A stretch of 38,511 nt of DNA, taken from the NCBI GenBank assembly GCA_903927965.1, contig CAIYPA010000407.1, forward strand, positions 1-38,511, in the 5' to 3' direction. Shown here in pieces: positions 16,700 through 26,355 of the stretch (positions are counted from its first letter, which is position 1; each line of letters opens with the position of its first letter). The notes beneath the pieces are model-generated. The model worked only from the letters and a program-made list of their open reading frames with translations, was not told the DNA's origin and made no database searches. The stretch is from an uncultured Bacteroidia bacterium (GTDB lineage: Bacteria > Bacteroidota > Bacteroidia > Bacteroidales > Prolixibacteraceae). A program made the translations under genes and the position numbers.

Positions 16700-17989
16700 A
16701 TGAAAAAACACATCAGAATCATTGGAATAATAGTTTTAGGTTTATTTTTCTTGTCAGCTTTTCCTAAGCACACAAGGGCACAACAGGGCGAGGTTAGTTT
16801 TCAACTATTTTATGATCAATTAAGCCCTTACGGAGATTGGGTCGATTATGCGGATTATGGATATGTATGGATCCCAAATGCAGGTCCCGATTTTGTACCC
16901 TATTCGACCGCTGGATATTGGGTGTTCACCGACTATGGCTGGACTTGGATGTCGGATTACAATTGGGGTTGGGCACCTTTTCATTATGGGAGGTGGGATT
17001 ACAACAACTATTATGGCTGGTTCTGGGTGCCTGATAACGAATGGGGTCCTTCATGGGTCAACTGGAGGGAATCTGATGGGTATTATGGTTGGTCACCCAT
17101 GCAACCAGGAATAAGCATCTCCCTTAGCAGCGGCAATAATTACGATAGCCATAACGACCATTGGATATTCGTAAGGGACAGGGATTTTGAAAGGCCCGAA
17201 ATTAATAAATATGCGGTTGACCGTACGGACCATGAACGCATCATCAGAACTTCAAAGGCTATCAATACAACTTATACCGATAACAGACGACATATCACCT
17301 ATGTTTCAGGGCCAGCAAGAAGGGACGTACAAAATGTTTTGGGAAGAAAAATTAAATCAGTTGATATTCAAGAGAATACAAGTCCAGGCCAAAACCTGAA
17401 AAATGGAAGGCTTCAAATCTACAGGCCAGAAGTGGTCAATAATGTAAGGGATGGTCGAAAACCAGCCCCTTGGAAAGTTACAAACCTGAACGATGCAAAA
17501 CGTCCAATGGAAAGGTTGAACCCTGTTCATCTAGATAATAAAACGCCATCCGAAAACAACAATAGGATGGAGCAACCGAATAATAAAGGGGTTGGAAATA
17601 AAACAACAGAAAGGGGCTGGCCTGAGCAACCAGTGAATGTAAAACCGTCTGAAAACAGGCAGGATAAGGCACCTGTGAATGTGGTTCCAAATAGGAACTC
17701 CAATCCGGTTGAGCCTACACAAACTCAGCCTACGCAAACTCAACCTGCACAGAATCAACCTGCACCGACTCAGCCTGTAGCTCCAACTACCAATAATCGA
17801 CAGGGACAACAACGGCAAATGAGCTCACCTGTTCAGAATAACGAACATTCTAAGGTAGGGGCAGTACAACCTCAGAACGCAAGGCCGGCAGTTACGAGAA
17901 GGCAGGAGCGCCAGGAAAAAGCAAAGGAATCAAAACCTGTTGAGAAACCTGTAATCAATAGCCGGAAAAAACAAAGGGAAGAAAATTAA
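16700..17989 (+). CDS. DUF6600-type secreted Trp/Tyr-rich protein with Pro/Gln tail
   Basis: 429 residues with a signal peptide (hydrophobic to about residue 21, cleavage likely after HTRAQ). Residues 28-140 carry repeated aromatic blocks (LSPYGDWVDYADYGYVW, AGYWVFTDYGWTWMSDY, GWAPFHYGRWDYNNYYGWFWVPDNEWGPSWV, GYYGWSPM) typical of DUF6600/YXWGXW proteins. The C-terminal half is low complexity, rich in Asn, Pro, Gln and Lys, and ends in a strongly basic segment. The protein is probably in the periplasm or on the surface; function is unknown, though similar genes often sit with stress genes. It is the first gene after a regulated promoter and may be co-transcribed with the usp gene 35 bp downstream. 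Confidence 0.75.
   Translation: MKKHIRIIGIIVLGLFFLSAFPKHTRAQQGEVSFQLFYDQLSPYGDWVDYADYGYVWIPNAGPDFVPYSTAGYWVFTDYGWTWMSDYNWGWAPFHYGRWDYNNYYGWFWVPDNEWGPSWVNWRESDGYYGWSPMQPGISISLSSGNNYDSHNDHWIFVRDRDFERPEINKYAVDRTDHERIIRTSKAINTTYTDNRRHITYVSGPARRDVQNVLGRKIKSVDIQENTSPGQNLKNGRLQIYRPEVVNNVRDGRKPAPWKVTNLNDAKRPMERLNPVHLDNKTPSENNNRMEQPNNKGVGNKTTERGWPEQPVNVKPSENRQDKAPVNVVPNRNSNPVEPTQTQPTQTQPAQNQPAPTQPVAPTTNNRQGQQRQMSSPVQNNEHSKVGAVQPQNARPAVTRRQERQEKAKESKPVEKPVINSRKKQREEN
17714..17773 (+). repeat. 4 x 15-bp tandem repeat encoding PTQTQ-like units
   Basis: Four consecutive 15-bp units begin CCTACACAAACTCAG and encode PTQTQ, PTQTQ, PAQNQ and PAPTQ within the Pro/Gln tail of the DUF6600 protein. Such short in-frame repeats can vary in number between strains. 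Confidence 0.8.
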
Positions 17990-18024
17990 CGCATTATTGA
18001 TCAGCAGAATACAAATACCCATAA

Positions 18025-18519
18025 ATGAAAAAAATATTGATTGCACTTGAAATGGACGCTACTTCAAAAAGAGTGGCAGAAACTGGCTACATCCTTGCAA
18101 AATCCATGAAAGCGGAGGTGAACCTGCTGCATGTCATATCCAACAAAGTTTACAATTTTTCAAAGCAGGAGCTTTCCCATTTCGTTGGGAATTCAAACGA
18201 ATCGGATTCGGCCAGGATACATTCTGACAATATGGACAGCCAAACAATCAAAGTACAGGCATTTCTTGATGAGTCAAAGCAGCTTCTTGGTGATGGTTCG
18301 ATCAAAACGCTCATCAAAGAGGGCAATTTTGGTGATGAGATCGTCAATACCGGAAAGGAACTGGAAGCAGATCTGATTGTAATGGGAGCACATAGCCAGA
18401 GCAGTTTTGAGAATACGGTGCTTGGAAGCGTTGCTGAAAAGGTCTTGCTCAAGACTTCGATACCGATCCTGATCATCCCGACCGAAAAACACAAGGTAAT
18501 CGAAGTATATGACTATTGA
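18025..18519 (+). CDS. Universal stress protein, UspA family
   Basis: 164 residues, cytoplasmic. It opens MKKILIALEMDATSKRVAETGYILAKSMKAEVNLLHVI, the usual first strand and helix of a Usp domain, and ends with LIVMGAHSQSSFENTVLGSVAEKVLLKTSIPILIIP. The nucleotide-binding G-2x-G-9x-GS motif has Ser at the second Gly (GAHS...LGS), so ATP binding may be altered. It lies 35 bp after the DUF6600 gene without an obvious promoter between, so they are probably co-transcribed. A second usp gene is at 19674. Confidence 0.9.
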   Translation: MKKILIALEMDATSKRVAETGYILAKSMKAEVNLLHVISNKVYNFSKQELSHFVGNSNESDSARIHSDNMDSQTIKVQAFLDESKQLLGDGSIKTLIKEGNFGDEIVNTGKELEADLIVMGAHSQSSFENTVLGSVAEKVLLKTSIPILIIPTEKHKVIEVYDY

Positions 18520-18581
18520 CAATCGTTTTTTAAACTATAGCACATAATTTTCACATTATATATTGAACCAATAACAAAAAA

Positions 18582-19190
18582 ATGGAAACATCTGAAGTAT
18601 CTTTAAAAACAAAATGGAGTATCGATCATGTCCATAGTGAAATATCCTTTAGGGTAAGGCATTTGATGATCGCACATGTGACAGGTACATTTAAGTCATT
18701 TGATGCAAGTATTTATACAACCGGCAAAAGATTTGAGACTGCCGAAATTGACCTTTGGATCGACACCTCGACCCTGAATACGGGAGATCCGACCCGTGAC
18801 AGGCACCTGAGAAGCAAGGATTTCTTTTATACAACCCGTTACAAACAAATTACATTTGTGGCAAGTACCATCGGTGCAGCTGATGAGGATGGCAACCACG
18901 AACTTTGGGGAGAACTGACAATGATGGGAATAACCCACAACGTAAAACTAAATGTAAAGTTTGGCGGAATTGAAACAGACCCATGGGGAATTGAAAAATC
19001 GGGATTCACAGTGACCGGAAAAATAAGCAGAGGCGAATGGGGACTGATCTGGAACTCAAATACAGAATCAGGTGGATTAATGGTCAGCGATGAGGTTGCC
19101 ATCAATTGCGAAATTGAAGTGGCCAACAGGGGTCAAAAAGCTTTGATCATGCAATTGGAACCCAACGATTACAATCAGACCGTCTTCTAA
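18582..19190 (+). CDS. YceI-family protein without a signal peptide
   Basis: 202 residues. TKWSIDHVHSEISFRVRHLMIAHVTGTFKSFDASI is the classic YceI opening, followed by ETAEIDLWIDTSTLNTGDPTRDRHLRSKDFF and GELTMMGITHNVKLNVKF. YceI proteins are lipocalin-like beta-barrels that bind polyisoprenoids or similar amphiphiles. Many are exported, but this one begins METSEVSLKTKW with no signal peptide, so a cytoplasmic location is likely. It lies among stress genes. Confidence 0.88.
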   Translation: METSEVSLKTKWSIDHVHSEISFRVRHLMIAHVTGTFKSFDASIYTTGKRFETAEIDLWIDTSTLNTGDPTRDRHLRSKDFFYTTRYKQITFVASTIGAADEDGNHELWGELTMMGITHNVKLNVKFGGIETDPWGIEKSGFTVTGKISRGEWGLIWNSNTESGGLMVSDEVAINCEIEVANRGQKALIMQLEPNDYNQTVF

Positions 19191-19216
19191 TCGGATTATA
19201 CAATAAATTCAAAAAG

Positions 19217-19522
19217 ATGAAAAAGTTGATTTTTTTTATTTTCCTGGCAGGTATTTTATTATCATTATATTCTTGTACAGCAACAGGATATGTGGCTTCT
19301 GAACCGGTATATGTGGATTATGCGAGGCCAGTCCGCCCAAGTGAATTGCACATCTGGATCGATGGTGAATGGCAATACGACCGCTCCCATCAGGCTTATG
19401 TTCAGAAAAAAGGGTATTGGACAAAGCCAAACGTAGGTCGTGACTTCATAAAAGGTCACTGGCTTGAAACTTCAAGGGGCCGTACCTGGGTTCCAGGGCA
19501 TTGGCAGAAGCGCGGTCGTTGA
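19217..19522 (+). CDS. Small YXWGXW-like lipoprotein
   Basis: 101 residues. The N-terminus has a lipoprotein signal with lipobox LLSLYSC (Cys20). The mature part has three related aromatic blocks, IWIDGEWQYDRSHQAYVQKKGYW, GRDFIKGHWLE and GRTWVPGHWQKRGR, as in YXWGXW-repeat lipoproteins. Function is unknown; the family is often near envelope-stress genes. It lies 26 bp after the YceI gene and is followed by a strong hairpin. Confidence 0.75.
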   Translation: MKKLIFFIFLAGILLSLYSCTATGYVASEPVYVDYARPVRPSELHIWIDGEWQYDRSHQAYVQKKGYWTKPNVGRDFIKGHWLETSRGRTWVPGHWQKRGR

Positions 19523-19554
19523 AAGGATACTTCTCGAATCATCGTGCCTTGTTC

Positions 19555-19582
19555 TCATAACCTCCTTCAAAGGAGGTTATGA
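19555..19582. terminator. Perfect 12-13 bp hairpin after the lipoprotein gene
   Basis: TCATAACCTCCTT pairs perfectly with AAGGAGGTTATGA, leaving a minimal loop (four bases if the innermost pair opens). It begins 33 bp after a stop codon and precedes the next promoter region, the position of a transcription terminator. The following bases are AT-rich but not a T run, so intrinsic termination is not certain. The right arm contains AGGAGG, but no ATG follows at a suitable distance. Confidence 0.5.
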
Positions 19583-19642
19583 ATATTAAAAATATAAATC
19601 AACTTTAATAATACACAAGGTAGGCGATTCAAAATATTGTAC

Positions 19643-19650
19643 TATTTTTA
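19643..19650 (+). promoter_or_regulatory. Possible -7 box of the second usp gene
   Basis: TATTTTTA fits TAnnTTTG at seven of eight positions, 23 bp before the ATG at 19674 and downstream of the hairpin at 19555. The conserved direct-repeat operator is absent here. Confidence 0.25.
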
Positions 19651-19673
19651 TGATAATCTAAAAAAATATTGAT

Positions 19674-20144
19674 ATGAAAAAAATTCTGATTGCCATTGAT
19701 TATGACCCTACGGCACAAAAGGTTGCAGAGGAAGGATTTGAATTGGCCAAAACCATGGGGGCCGAGGTTGTACTGCTTCATGTAATTGCTGATCCGGTTT
19801 ATTATTCTTCAACCGATTATTCCCCAATCATGGGTTTTACCGGATATGTGAACGTCGATCTTTTACAGCTCAGTACCATTGATGAGCTGAAAAAAGCTAC
19901 AATGCATTTTCTTGAAAAGACAAGGATCCATCTCGGTGATCCGAATATTAAAATCTTAATAGAGGAAGGCGATTTTGCCAAAATGATCCTAAAGACTGCC
20001 AAGCATTTGAATGTCAGTACGATTGTTATGGGATCGCATAGCCGTAAATGGCTCGAAAACATTGTGATGGGAAGTGTTACAAACGATGTTTTGCACCGTT
20101 CTACCATACCACTATTCATCGTCCCGACAAAGCACAGGAAATGA
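19674..20144 (+). CDS. Universal stress protein, UspA family (second copy)
   Basis: 156 residues, opening MKKILIAIDYDPTAQKVAEEGFELAKTMGAEVVLLHVIADPVYY and closing TIVMGSHSRKWLENIVMGSVTNDVLHRSTIPLFIVP. It is a clear paralogue of the Usp at 18025, with the same Gly-to-Ser change in the nucleotide-binding motif. It begins a run that continues into the cbpA gene 27 bp downstream, so a stress-protein and co-chaperone transcript is plausible. Confidence 0.9.
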   Translation: MKKILIAIDYDPTAQKVAEEGFELAKTMGAEVVLLHVIADPVYYSSTDYSPIMGFTGYVNVDLLQLSTIDELKKATMHFLEKTRIHLGDPNIKILIEEGDFAKMILKTAKHLNVSTIVMGSHSRKWLENIVMGSVTNDVLHRSTIPLFIVPTKHRK

Positions 20145-20171
20145 GAATTCTTCCGTTTAAATAACTAAAGT

Positions 20172-21059
20172 ATGACCTTCGTTGACTATTATAAAGTTTT
20201 AGGGATCGACAAAACTGCTACGGCAAAGGATATTAAAGCTGCCTACCGTAAGCTGGCCCGAAAATTTCATCCCGATTTGAATCCGAACGATAAGGATGCG
20301 AAGACGAATTTTCAACAGATCAATGAGGCAAATGAAGTGTTGAGCGATCCCGAAAAACGGAAGAAATACGATCAATATGGAAGTGACTGGCAACATGCCG
20401 AAGAATTTGAAAAACAACAACAATACAGGGAACAATCATCCAATGCCTGGGGCCAGAGGAATCAAGGACCCCAATCGGAGGGTGATTTTTCCGATTTCTT
20501 TGAATCGATGTTTGGAGGGGCTTCAGGGGCGGGCAGGGGCAGGCAGGTGAAATACCGTGGGGAAGATTTCAACGCGGAGTTGCACCTTGAATTCCTGGAT
20601 GCCTGTAAAACACACAAACAGACATTGACTGTAAACGGGAAAAGTATCCGGATCACCATTCCTGCAGGAATCGAAAACGGGCAAACAATAAAAATTGCAG
20701 GACACGGCGGGGCAGGAATAAATGGCGGCCCCAATGGCAATCTGTTTATCACCTTTTCGATAGCCAACCATCCTGTTTTCAAAAGGTTAGGTTTTGATCT
20801 ATATGCGACTGTTGGATTGGATTTGTTTACTGCTGTCCTGGGGGGCGAAATTACAATCGATACACTTGACGGAAAGGTAAAACTCAAGGTAGCAGCCGAA
20901 ACCCAAAACGGGACAAAAATTAAGCTGAAAGGCAAAGGTGTCCCTGTTTACAAAAGTGAAGGGGAGTTTGGGGATTTATTTATTACCTATGTCATTAAAA
21001 TCCCGACAAACCTTACACCGAAACAGAAAGAACTGTTCACCGAACTTTCGAAATCATGA
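20172..21059 (+). CDS. cbpA: CbpA-like J-domain co-chaperone
   Basis: 295 residues. The J domain spans about residues 4-70 with His33-Pro34-Asp35 in RKFHPDLNPND, the contact that stimulates DnaK ATPase. A Gly/Phe-rich linker with SDFFESMFGG follows, then the C-terminal substrate-binding domains without a cysteine zinc finger, which separates CbpA/DjlA-type proteins from DnaJ. The segment RITIPAGIENGQTIKIAGHGG and the late GEFGDLFITYVIKIP match CbpA. Its partner modulator CbpM is the next gene, 15 bp away. Confidence 0.92.
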   Translation: MTFVDYYKVLGIDKTATAKDIKAAYRKLARKFHPDLNPNDKDAKTNFQQINEANEVLSDPEKRKKYDQYGSDWQHAEEFEKQQQYREQSSNAWGQRNQGPQSEGDFSDFFESMFGGASGAGRGRQVKYRGEDFNAELHLEFLDACKTHKQTLTVNGKSIRITIPAGIENGQTIKIAGHGGAGINGGPNGNLFITFSIANHPVFKRLGFDLYATVGLDLFTAVLGGEITIDTLDGKVKLKVAAETQNGTKIKLKGKGVPVYKSEGEFGDLFITYVIKIPTNLTPKQKELFTELSKS

Positions 21060-21074
21060 TTTAATTGATATGTC

Positions 21075-21365
21075 ATGCCAACAAATCGTTTTATAGAGGT
21101 CAAAGCGTTCTGCATAAGTCACAATATCGAAGTTTCGTTCATCAGTTCGTTGCATGAAACCGGGTTGATAGAGATTCATTTTGATCATGAATCTGCATTT
21201 TTTGATACCGAACAGCTTCAACAGGTCGAGAAGTTTATTCGTTTCCATTATGAATTGGATATAAACATCGAGGGTATTGAGTGTATAAACCATTTGTTGC
21301 AGCGAACAGTTGCATTGCAGGATGAAATTGCTTCCCTCCGAAATAGGTTAAACCTTTATGAATAA
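21075..21365 (+). CDS. cbpM: CbpM-like chaperone modulator
   Basis: 96 residues of the size and layout of CbpM, a MerR-helix-turn-helix-like protein that binds the J domain of CbpA and blocks its action on DnaK. The pattern IEVKAFCISHNIEVSFISSLHETGLIEI, an acidic middle and a C-terminal helical LLQRTVALQDEIASLRNRL fit the family. The last eight bases overlap the tamB start, so translation is coupled to an outer-membrane biogenesis gene. Confidence 0.8.
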   Translation: MPTNRFIEVKAFCISHNIEVSFISSLHETGLIEIHFDHESAFFDTEQLQQVEKFIRFHYELDINIEGIECINHLLQRTVALQDEIASLRNRLNLYE

Positions 21366-24300
21366 ATGGAAATCCTATTTGAGGAAAAGTTTAAAGGTCG
21401 TTGTTTGGATCATCGCCAGTTTCCTGATAGCATTCTCAGTAATGGCCTTACTGATCCAAATTCCTTCCATTCAGACAAAAATAGTTGGTTATGCCACAAC
21501 CTTTATTAGCGGTAAAACCCATACAAAAGTTGAGATCGAAAAAATTGGCATTTCATTTCCAAAATCAGTTGTCATTGAAAGACTCTTTCTTGATGACCTT
21601 CAAAAAGACACCTTGTTAAGTGCCGATAGGGCAATTGTAAATATCTCACTTTTTGATCTGTTCTACAATAAGATAACGATAAATTCCTGTGAAATAGAAG
21701 AAGCCACGATCAATTTCCATAGTTCCAAAACAGGACCGCTTTTCAACTACAAATTCCTGTTTGACGCATTCAGGGATACAACCAATAAGGTAAAACCAGA
21801 TACAGCCTCAGTGTCCAAATGGACATTCACATTGGATAAAGTGGCTTTGAAAAACGTTAGGTTTGTTTACAATGACGAATTCTCGGGGTTAAAAGTATCT
21901 ACTGTCCTTAAAAACCTGAATTTAACCATTGAGAAATTGGAATTCGATCAACCCCTTTACCAGTTCGGAAACTTGTTTGTCGAAGGCTTGACCCTTACTA
22001 TTCTAAGATTGCCCTCCCCAAAACTGAACAAGAATGGAGCGGTCACGATTTTGCCTACATTTGGGGTAAATCAGCTTCAGATCAGCAATTCAAAGATTAA
22101 TTATACTGATTCTGTTGGTTGTCTGTCAGTGGTTGCTGACATTGACCAATTGGTGCTTGGTGGTGCTTCAATCGGCTTACAAAAAAACTTGCTCTCTTCC
22201 GGTGATTTAAACCTTTCAAAAAGCAAAATTCAATATCATACTTTCTCTCCTGAATTTCAGGCTGGCAAGGACAATGCAGTGCCAGTTTCAGAATCAGGAA
22301 ACGACTGGAAAATCAATTTGAGACACATCGTCCTGAATGACAATACAATAAGTTATAAAGCGGGAAACAAACAGCCATTGAAAGGTGTTTTTGATCCGAA
22401 CGATCTTGAATTCAGCTCTTTAACACTTGACGCGACGGATTTCTATTATTCCACTGACCTCACAAATGTTTCGGTCACAAAATTCAGTGCAACAGATAGG
22501 AATGGATTTGCCATTGAAAGTTTTGAAGTGGGTTTTAGTATGGCCTCCAATTCGATCACAGTAAAAAAGTTAGCGGCAAAAACGAAAGACTCGAAAATCT
22601 GGGCTGATTTTAGCATCCAATATTCTTCCCTTAATGCATTGATGGATTCTTTACAATTCAGCGACATCGACATTGACCTGAAAAACCTGCAAATGGTAAA
22701 CTCCGATATGCTTTATTTTAAACCGAACCTCTCAAAGATTTCTTTTTTTAAAAATAGCCGGAATGAGACTACCATATCAGGTAAAATAACTGGCCTTACG
22801 AATAACCTTACCGGGATAGGTTTGTCTATAAAAACGTTAGCCGGTACAATCATAAAGACTGACTTCAATATCAAAGGGTTGCCTAACGTTAAAACTGCTT
22901 TTTACAACTTTCCCAATCTGAACATCACTTCTGTCAGGAAAGACATTGAATTAATGGCTGATACCCTGATTCCCAAAAGCATAGAAGTTCCTGAAAAGAT
23001 AAATCTCAAGGCTGCTTTCAAGGGGCAGATGAAATCTTTTGAATCAACTGCAACTCTTTCAAGCAGTTCTGGGAATGCAAATCTTGTTGCCTCATTCGAT
23101 CCGGCTGAAAATTTCATTCTAAAGTTGGGCATTGAAAGGATGGATTTGGGCAGGTTGCTCAAAGATACAGTACTGTTTGGCCCGGTATCCTTAACATCGG
23201 AAGCAACGGGTCGGGGATTGGATCCAAAAACAGTCAAATCAAATATAAAGACCTATATATCAAATTTATATATAAAAAACCATATTTACAGGAATCTCGC
23301 ACTGGACGCAACGGTAAACAGCGGCGAAGTTGGGTTGAAAATAACCGGCAATGATGAAGACGCAGTATTTGGGTTTGACGGTTTCGCGGACATGAATGCA
23401 AAACAGGAGAGGTATAAATTCAAATTGGACGTTAAAGGGGCCGATCTTCAAAAACTTGGGTTGTCCAAAAATGACCTTCGTTTGGCTTTTGTTGCAGCTG
23501 CCGATTTTAGGGGAAAAATTGCAGATCAACTGATCGGGTCAGCCGAAATTACCAATGTCGTCATGTCCCAGGACCGAAAGACCGAAGTGATCGATTCATT
23601 TTTAACAGCTTCGCTGAACCAGCCGGACAATATTAAGAAAAATAAAAGCAATGCGCTGATTGATCTCAACTATTCAGGGAACGTTTCCGCTATAGCACTT
23701 CCTGAAGTCATTCGTCAATTCGTCACCAACTATTTCCCGTTTTCATCACAGAATCCAGTCATTCTGACAAACGGACCGGCAAATTTCAGTTTTGACCTGC
23801 GGCTTAACAATCATCCAATCCTTTCGAATATCCTCTTACCTCAATTGAAAGAATTCGATCCGGTAATCATCCATGGCAGTTTTGATAGCCCGAAAAACAA
23901 CTTGAAACTGGATTGTACCTTTAAAAAAATAGTTTATGGAACAACCGAAATCAATGACTTTGCCATCGTCGTTAATTCGGACAAAACCACCCTGAATTAC
24001 AAAATTTCCAGTAGTGCCATCTCCAACGCACAAATCAATTTGGGGAACTTCTCAATTGATGGAAAGCTTGAGGGCAACCAAATATTTGCAAATGTCGCTT
24101 TTACTGATGATAAGGTCAGGAAATTGTTGATCAGGTCAAGGATCGCAAGTGTCAATGGGAATTACAGGCTCACTTTCGATCCGAACGAATTCATAATGAT
24201 GGACAATCGCTGGGCAATTTCGCCTGATCATTTTATCGAAATTGGAAAACAAGGGTTTCGGATCCACCACCTGTTTTTGGAACATGCAGGCAGCTTAATG

Positions 24301-26355
24301 AATTTCGCTTCAGTCCATGATCAATTCAACGATGACCTGAATATAGGAATCCAAAATTTCAAACTTGACGATCTCTCGCACATCGTCGAAAAAGGTGTCA
24401 GCCTTGTCAAAGGGAATATGGATGGAAATATTCTGCTTAAAAGGGTGGCCAATTCATTTGGGATTATTTCGGATGTAAAGGTCAATAACCTTGTTGTATA
24501 TGATGTGCCGGTTGGGAATCTGAGCTTAAAGGCAGTTAGGTCGGAAGGAGATCAATTCAACATTGACCTGAAGTTATCGGGTTCGGACAATAACCTGACA
24601 TCAAACGGTTATTATATTCCTGGAGGTGGCGATCATTCAATTAAGATACTAACTGATATACAATCGCTTTCGTTGAAAACGGTCCAAGCCTTTTCAATGG
24701 GACAAATTACCGAAGCGGACGGGACGCTTACAGGAAATTTACTCGCCGAGGGTAGGGCAGGGGCTCCTGAAATTTCAGGTGAACTGGTTTTTAACAATGC
24801 CTTCCTCAAACCTTCCTATCTCAATAACCGCCTGGAATTAAAGCACGAAACCCTTCAATTTAAAAAAGATGGGATCTACTTCAACTCCTTTACAATGCTG
24901 GATGCGACCCACAATAAAGCAATCCTGGATGGATCGCTGAAGATGAAAGAATTCTCCGATTTTGTTTTAGACCTGCATGTCACGACCAAAGACTTCTTGT
25001 TGTTCAATACTTTAGCAGGTGACAAAAAAGATTTTTTTGGACGGATGGTCGTCGATAGCAAAGTCGATGTCAGTGGACCCATCAGTCTTCCAGTGGTGGT
25101 GGCAAAAGTGAAAATGAAAAAAGGGTCCAATTTTACTTTTGCAGTTCCTGAGGACAAACTGACAACCGACAGGGGCGAAAATGTAGTTGAGTTCGACAAT
25201 TCCTTGAAAATCAATTCAATCGTTTCCAATATCGGGAAAGGAGCTGGAGAAACAACCGGGATAACCGGGTTTGACCTCTCTTCGATTATCGAGATCGACA
25301 AAGAGGCAACCCTTCGTTTACTGATGGATCCAGCTTCTACAGACTCGTTGGTGGTCAAAGGTGAAGCTGCATTGAGTTTTACAATGGACCGGAGCGGAAA
25401 AATGAGCCTTACCGGTGCCTACAATTTGAATGATGGCAGTTACCTCGTATCGCTGGAGTCGGTCATTAAAAGAAAATTTGCGATCAAGCAGGGAAGTACG
25501 ATCATCTGGAACGGTGATCCGCTGGATGCCACGATTTCCATTGATGCAGTCTATTCTGTGAGGGCTTCACCATATGACCTGGTTGCAGATCAGATATCAG
25601 GAAAGTCAGACGTTGATCAGGGCGGGTACAAACAACGTTATCCATTTCAGGTCTTGCTAAAACTGAGGGGAGAAATCCTTCATCCCGAAATTGGTTTTGA
25701 AATCCAGTTGTTGCCTGAGGACAAAGGAATTTTAGGTGGTGCCGTGAATCAAAAACTCATTCAATTGGACAGTGATCCATCGGCATTGAACAAACAGGTT
25801 TTTGCTTTGCTTGTATTGGGCAGGTTTGTCCAGGAAAACCCGTTCCAATCGGAATCGGGAGGGACATCGGTTTTGATCCGCTCAACGGTCGGTAAGTTTT
25901 TATCTGCCCAATTGAACAAACTGAGTTCACAACTGATCCCCGGTATGGAGTTGAATTTTGATGTCCAATCGTATGACGATTATCAGACAGGCAAAGCCCA
26001 GGGCAGGACGCAGGTTGAAATTGGCTTAAAAAAGCAGCTCTTTAATGAGCGGTTGTCTGTTCAATTGGGTGGTGCCATTGATGTTGAGGGTGCAAGGGCA
26101 CAACAGAATTCGGTAAGCGACATTACAAGCGATGTTACCCTGGAATACAAGTTGACCAAAGATGGCCGTTTGCGGATGAAGGGTTTCAGGCACAACCTTT
26201 ACGAAGGGGCAATTGATGGCCAGTTGGTTGAGACAGGGATCGGCCTTGTTTTTGTGCGTGATTTCAATCAGTGGGGCAAGTTGCTGAAAACGCAAAAAAG
26301 CAGGATGGATACAACCAAAACACAAATCAAAAATGACACGATCATTTCAAAATAA
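21358..26355 (+). CDS. tamB: TamB-like translocation and assembly module protein
   Basis: 1665 residues. A transmembrane helix at about residues 12-34 anchors it in the inner membrane; the long body is repetitive beta structure forming a periplasm-spanning hydrophobic groove. The C-terminal 400 residues carry DUF490/TamB features: SFTMDRSGKMSLTGAYNLNDGSYLVSLE, IIWNGDPLDATISIDAVYSVRASPYDLV, FQVLLKLRGEILHPEIGFEIQLL and SVQLGGAIDVEG. TamB takes part in outer-membrane protein assembly and in phospholipid transport. It overlaps cbpM by 8 bp and tamL by 23 bp. Confidence 0.92.
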   Translation: MNKWKSYLRKSLKVVVWIIASFLIAFSVMALLIQIPSIQTKIVGYATTFISGKTHTKVEIEKIGISFPKSVVIERLFLDDLQKDTLLSADRAIVNISLFDLFYNKITINSCEIEEATINFHSSKTGPLFNYKFLFDAFRDTTNKVKPDTASVSKWTFTLDKVALKNVRFVYNDEFSGLKVSTVLKNLNLTIEKLEFDQPLYQFGNLFVEGLTLTILRLPSPKLNKNGAVTILPTFGVNQLQISNSKINYTDSVGCLSVVADIDQLVLGGASIGLQKNLLSSGDLNLSKSKIQYHTFSPEFQAGKDNAVPVSESGNDWKINLRHIVLNDNTISYKAGNKQPLKGVFDPNDLEFSSLTLDATDFYYSTDLTNVSVTKFSATDRNGFAIESFEVGFSMASNSITVKKLAAKTKDSKIWADFSIQYSSLNALMDSLQFSDIDIDLKNLQMVNSDMLYFKPNLSKISFFKNSRNETTISGKITGLTNNLTGIGLSIKTLAGTIIKTDFNIKGLPNVKTAFYNFPNLNITSVRKDIELMADTLIPKSIEVPEKINLKAAFKGQMKSFESTATLSSSSGNANLVASFDPAENFILKLGIERMDLGRLLKDTVLFGPVSLTSEATGRGLDPKTVKSNIKTYISNLYIKNHIYRNLALDATVNSGEVGLKITGNDEDAVFGFDGFADMNAKQERYKFKLDVKGADLQKLGLSKNDLRLAFVAAADFRGKIADQLIGSAEITNVVMSQDRKTEVIDSFLTASLNQPDNIKKNKSNALIDLNYSGNVSAIALPEVIRQFVTNYFPFSSQNPVILTNGPANFSFDLRLNNHPILSNILLPQLKEFDPVIIHGSFDSPKNNLKLDCTFKKIVYGTTEINDFAIVVNSDKTTLNYKISSSAISNAQINLGNFSIDGKLEGNQIFANVAFTDDKVRKLLIRSRIASVNGNYRLTFDPNEFIMMDNRWAISPDHFIEIGKQGFRIHHLFLEHAGSLMNFASVHDQFNDDLNIGIQNFKLDDLSHIVEKGVSLVKGNMDGNILLKRVANSFGIISDVKVNNLVVYDVPVGNLSLKAVRSEGDQFNIDLKLSGSDNNLTSNGYYIPGGGDHSIKILTDIQSLSLKTVQAFSMGQITEADGTLTGNLLAEGRAGAPEISGELVFNNAFLKPSYLNNRLELKHETLQFKKDGIYFNSFTMLDATHNKAILDGSLKMKEFSDFVLDLHVTTKDFLLFNTLAGDKKDFFGRMVVDSKVDVSGPISLPVVVAKVKMKKGSNFTFAVPEDKLTTDRGENVVEFDNSLKINSIVSNIGKGAGETTGITGFDLSSIIEIDKEATLRLLMDPASTDSLVVKGEAALSFTMDRSGKMSLTGAYNLNDGSYLVSLESVIKRKFAIKQGSTIIWNGDPLDATISIDAVYSVRASPYDLVADQISGKSDVDQGGYKQRYPFQVLLKLRGEILHPEIGFEIQLLPEDKGILGGAVNQKLIQLDSDPSALNKQVFALLVLGRFVQENPFQSESGGTSVLIRSTVGKFLSAQLNKLSSQLIPGMELNFDVQSYDDYQTGKAQGRTQVEIGLKKQLFNERLSVQLGGAIDVEGARAQQNSVSDITSDVTLEYKLTKDGRLRMKGFRHNLYEGAIDGQLVETGIGLVFVRDFNQWGKLLKTQKSRMDTTKTQIKNDTIISK

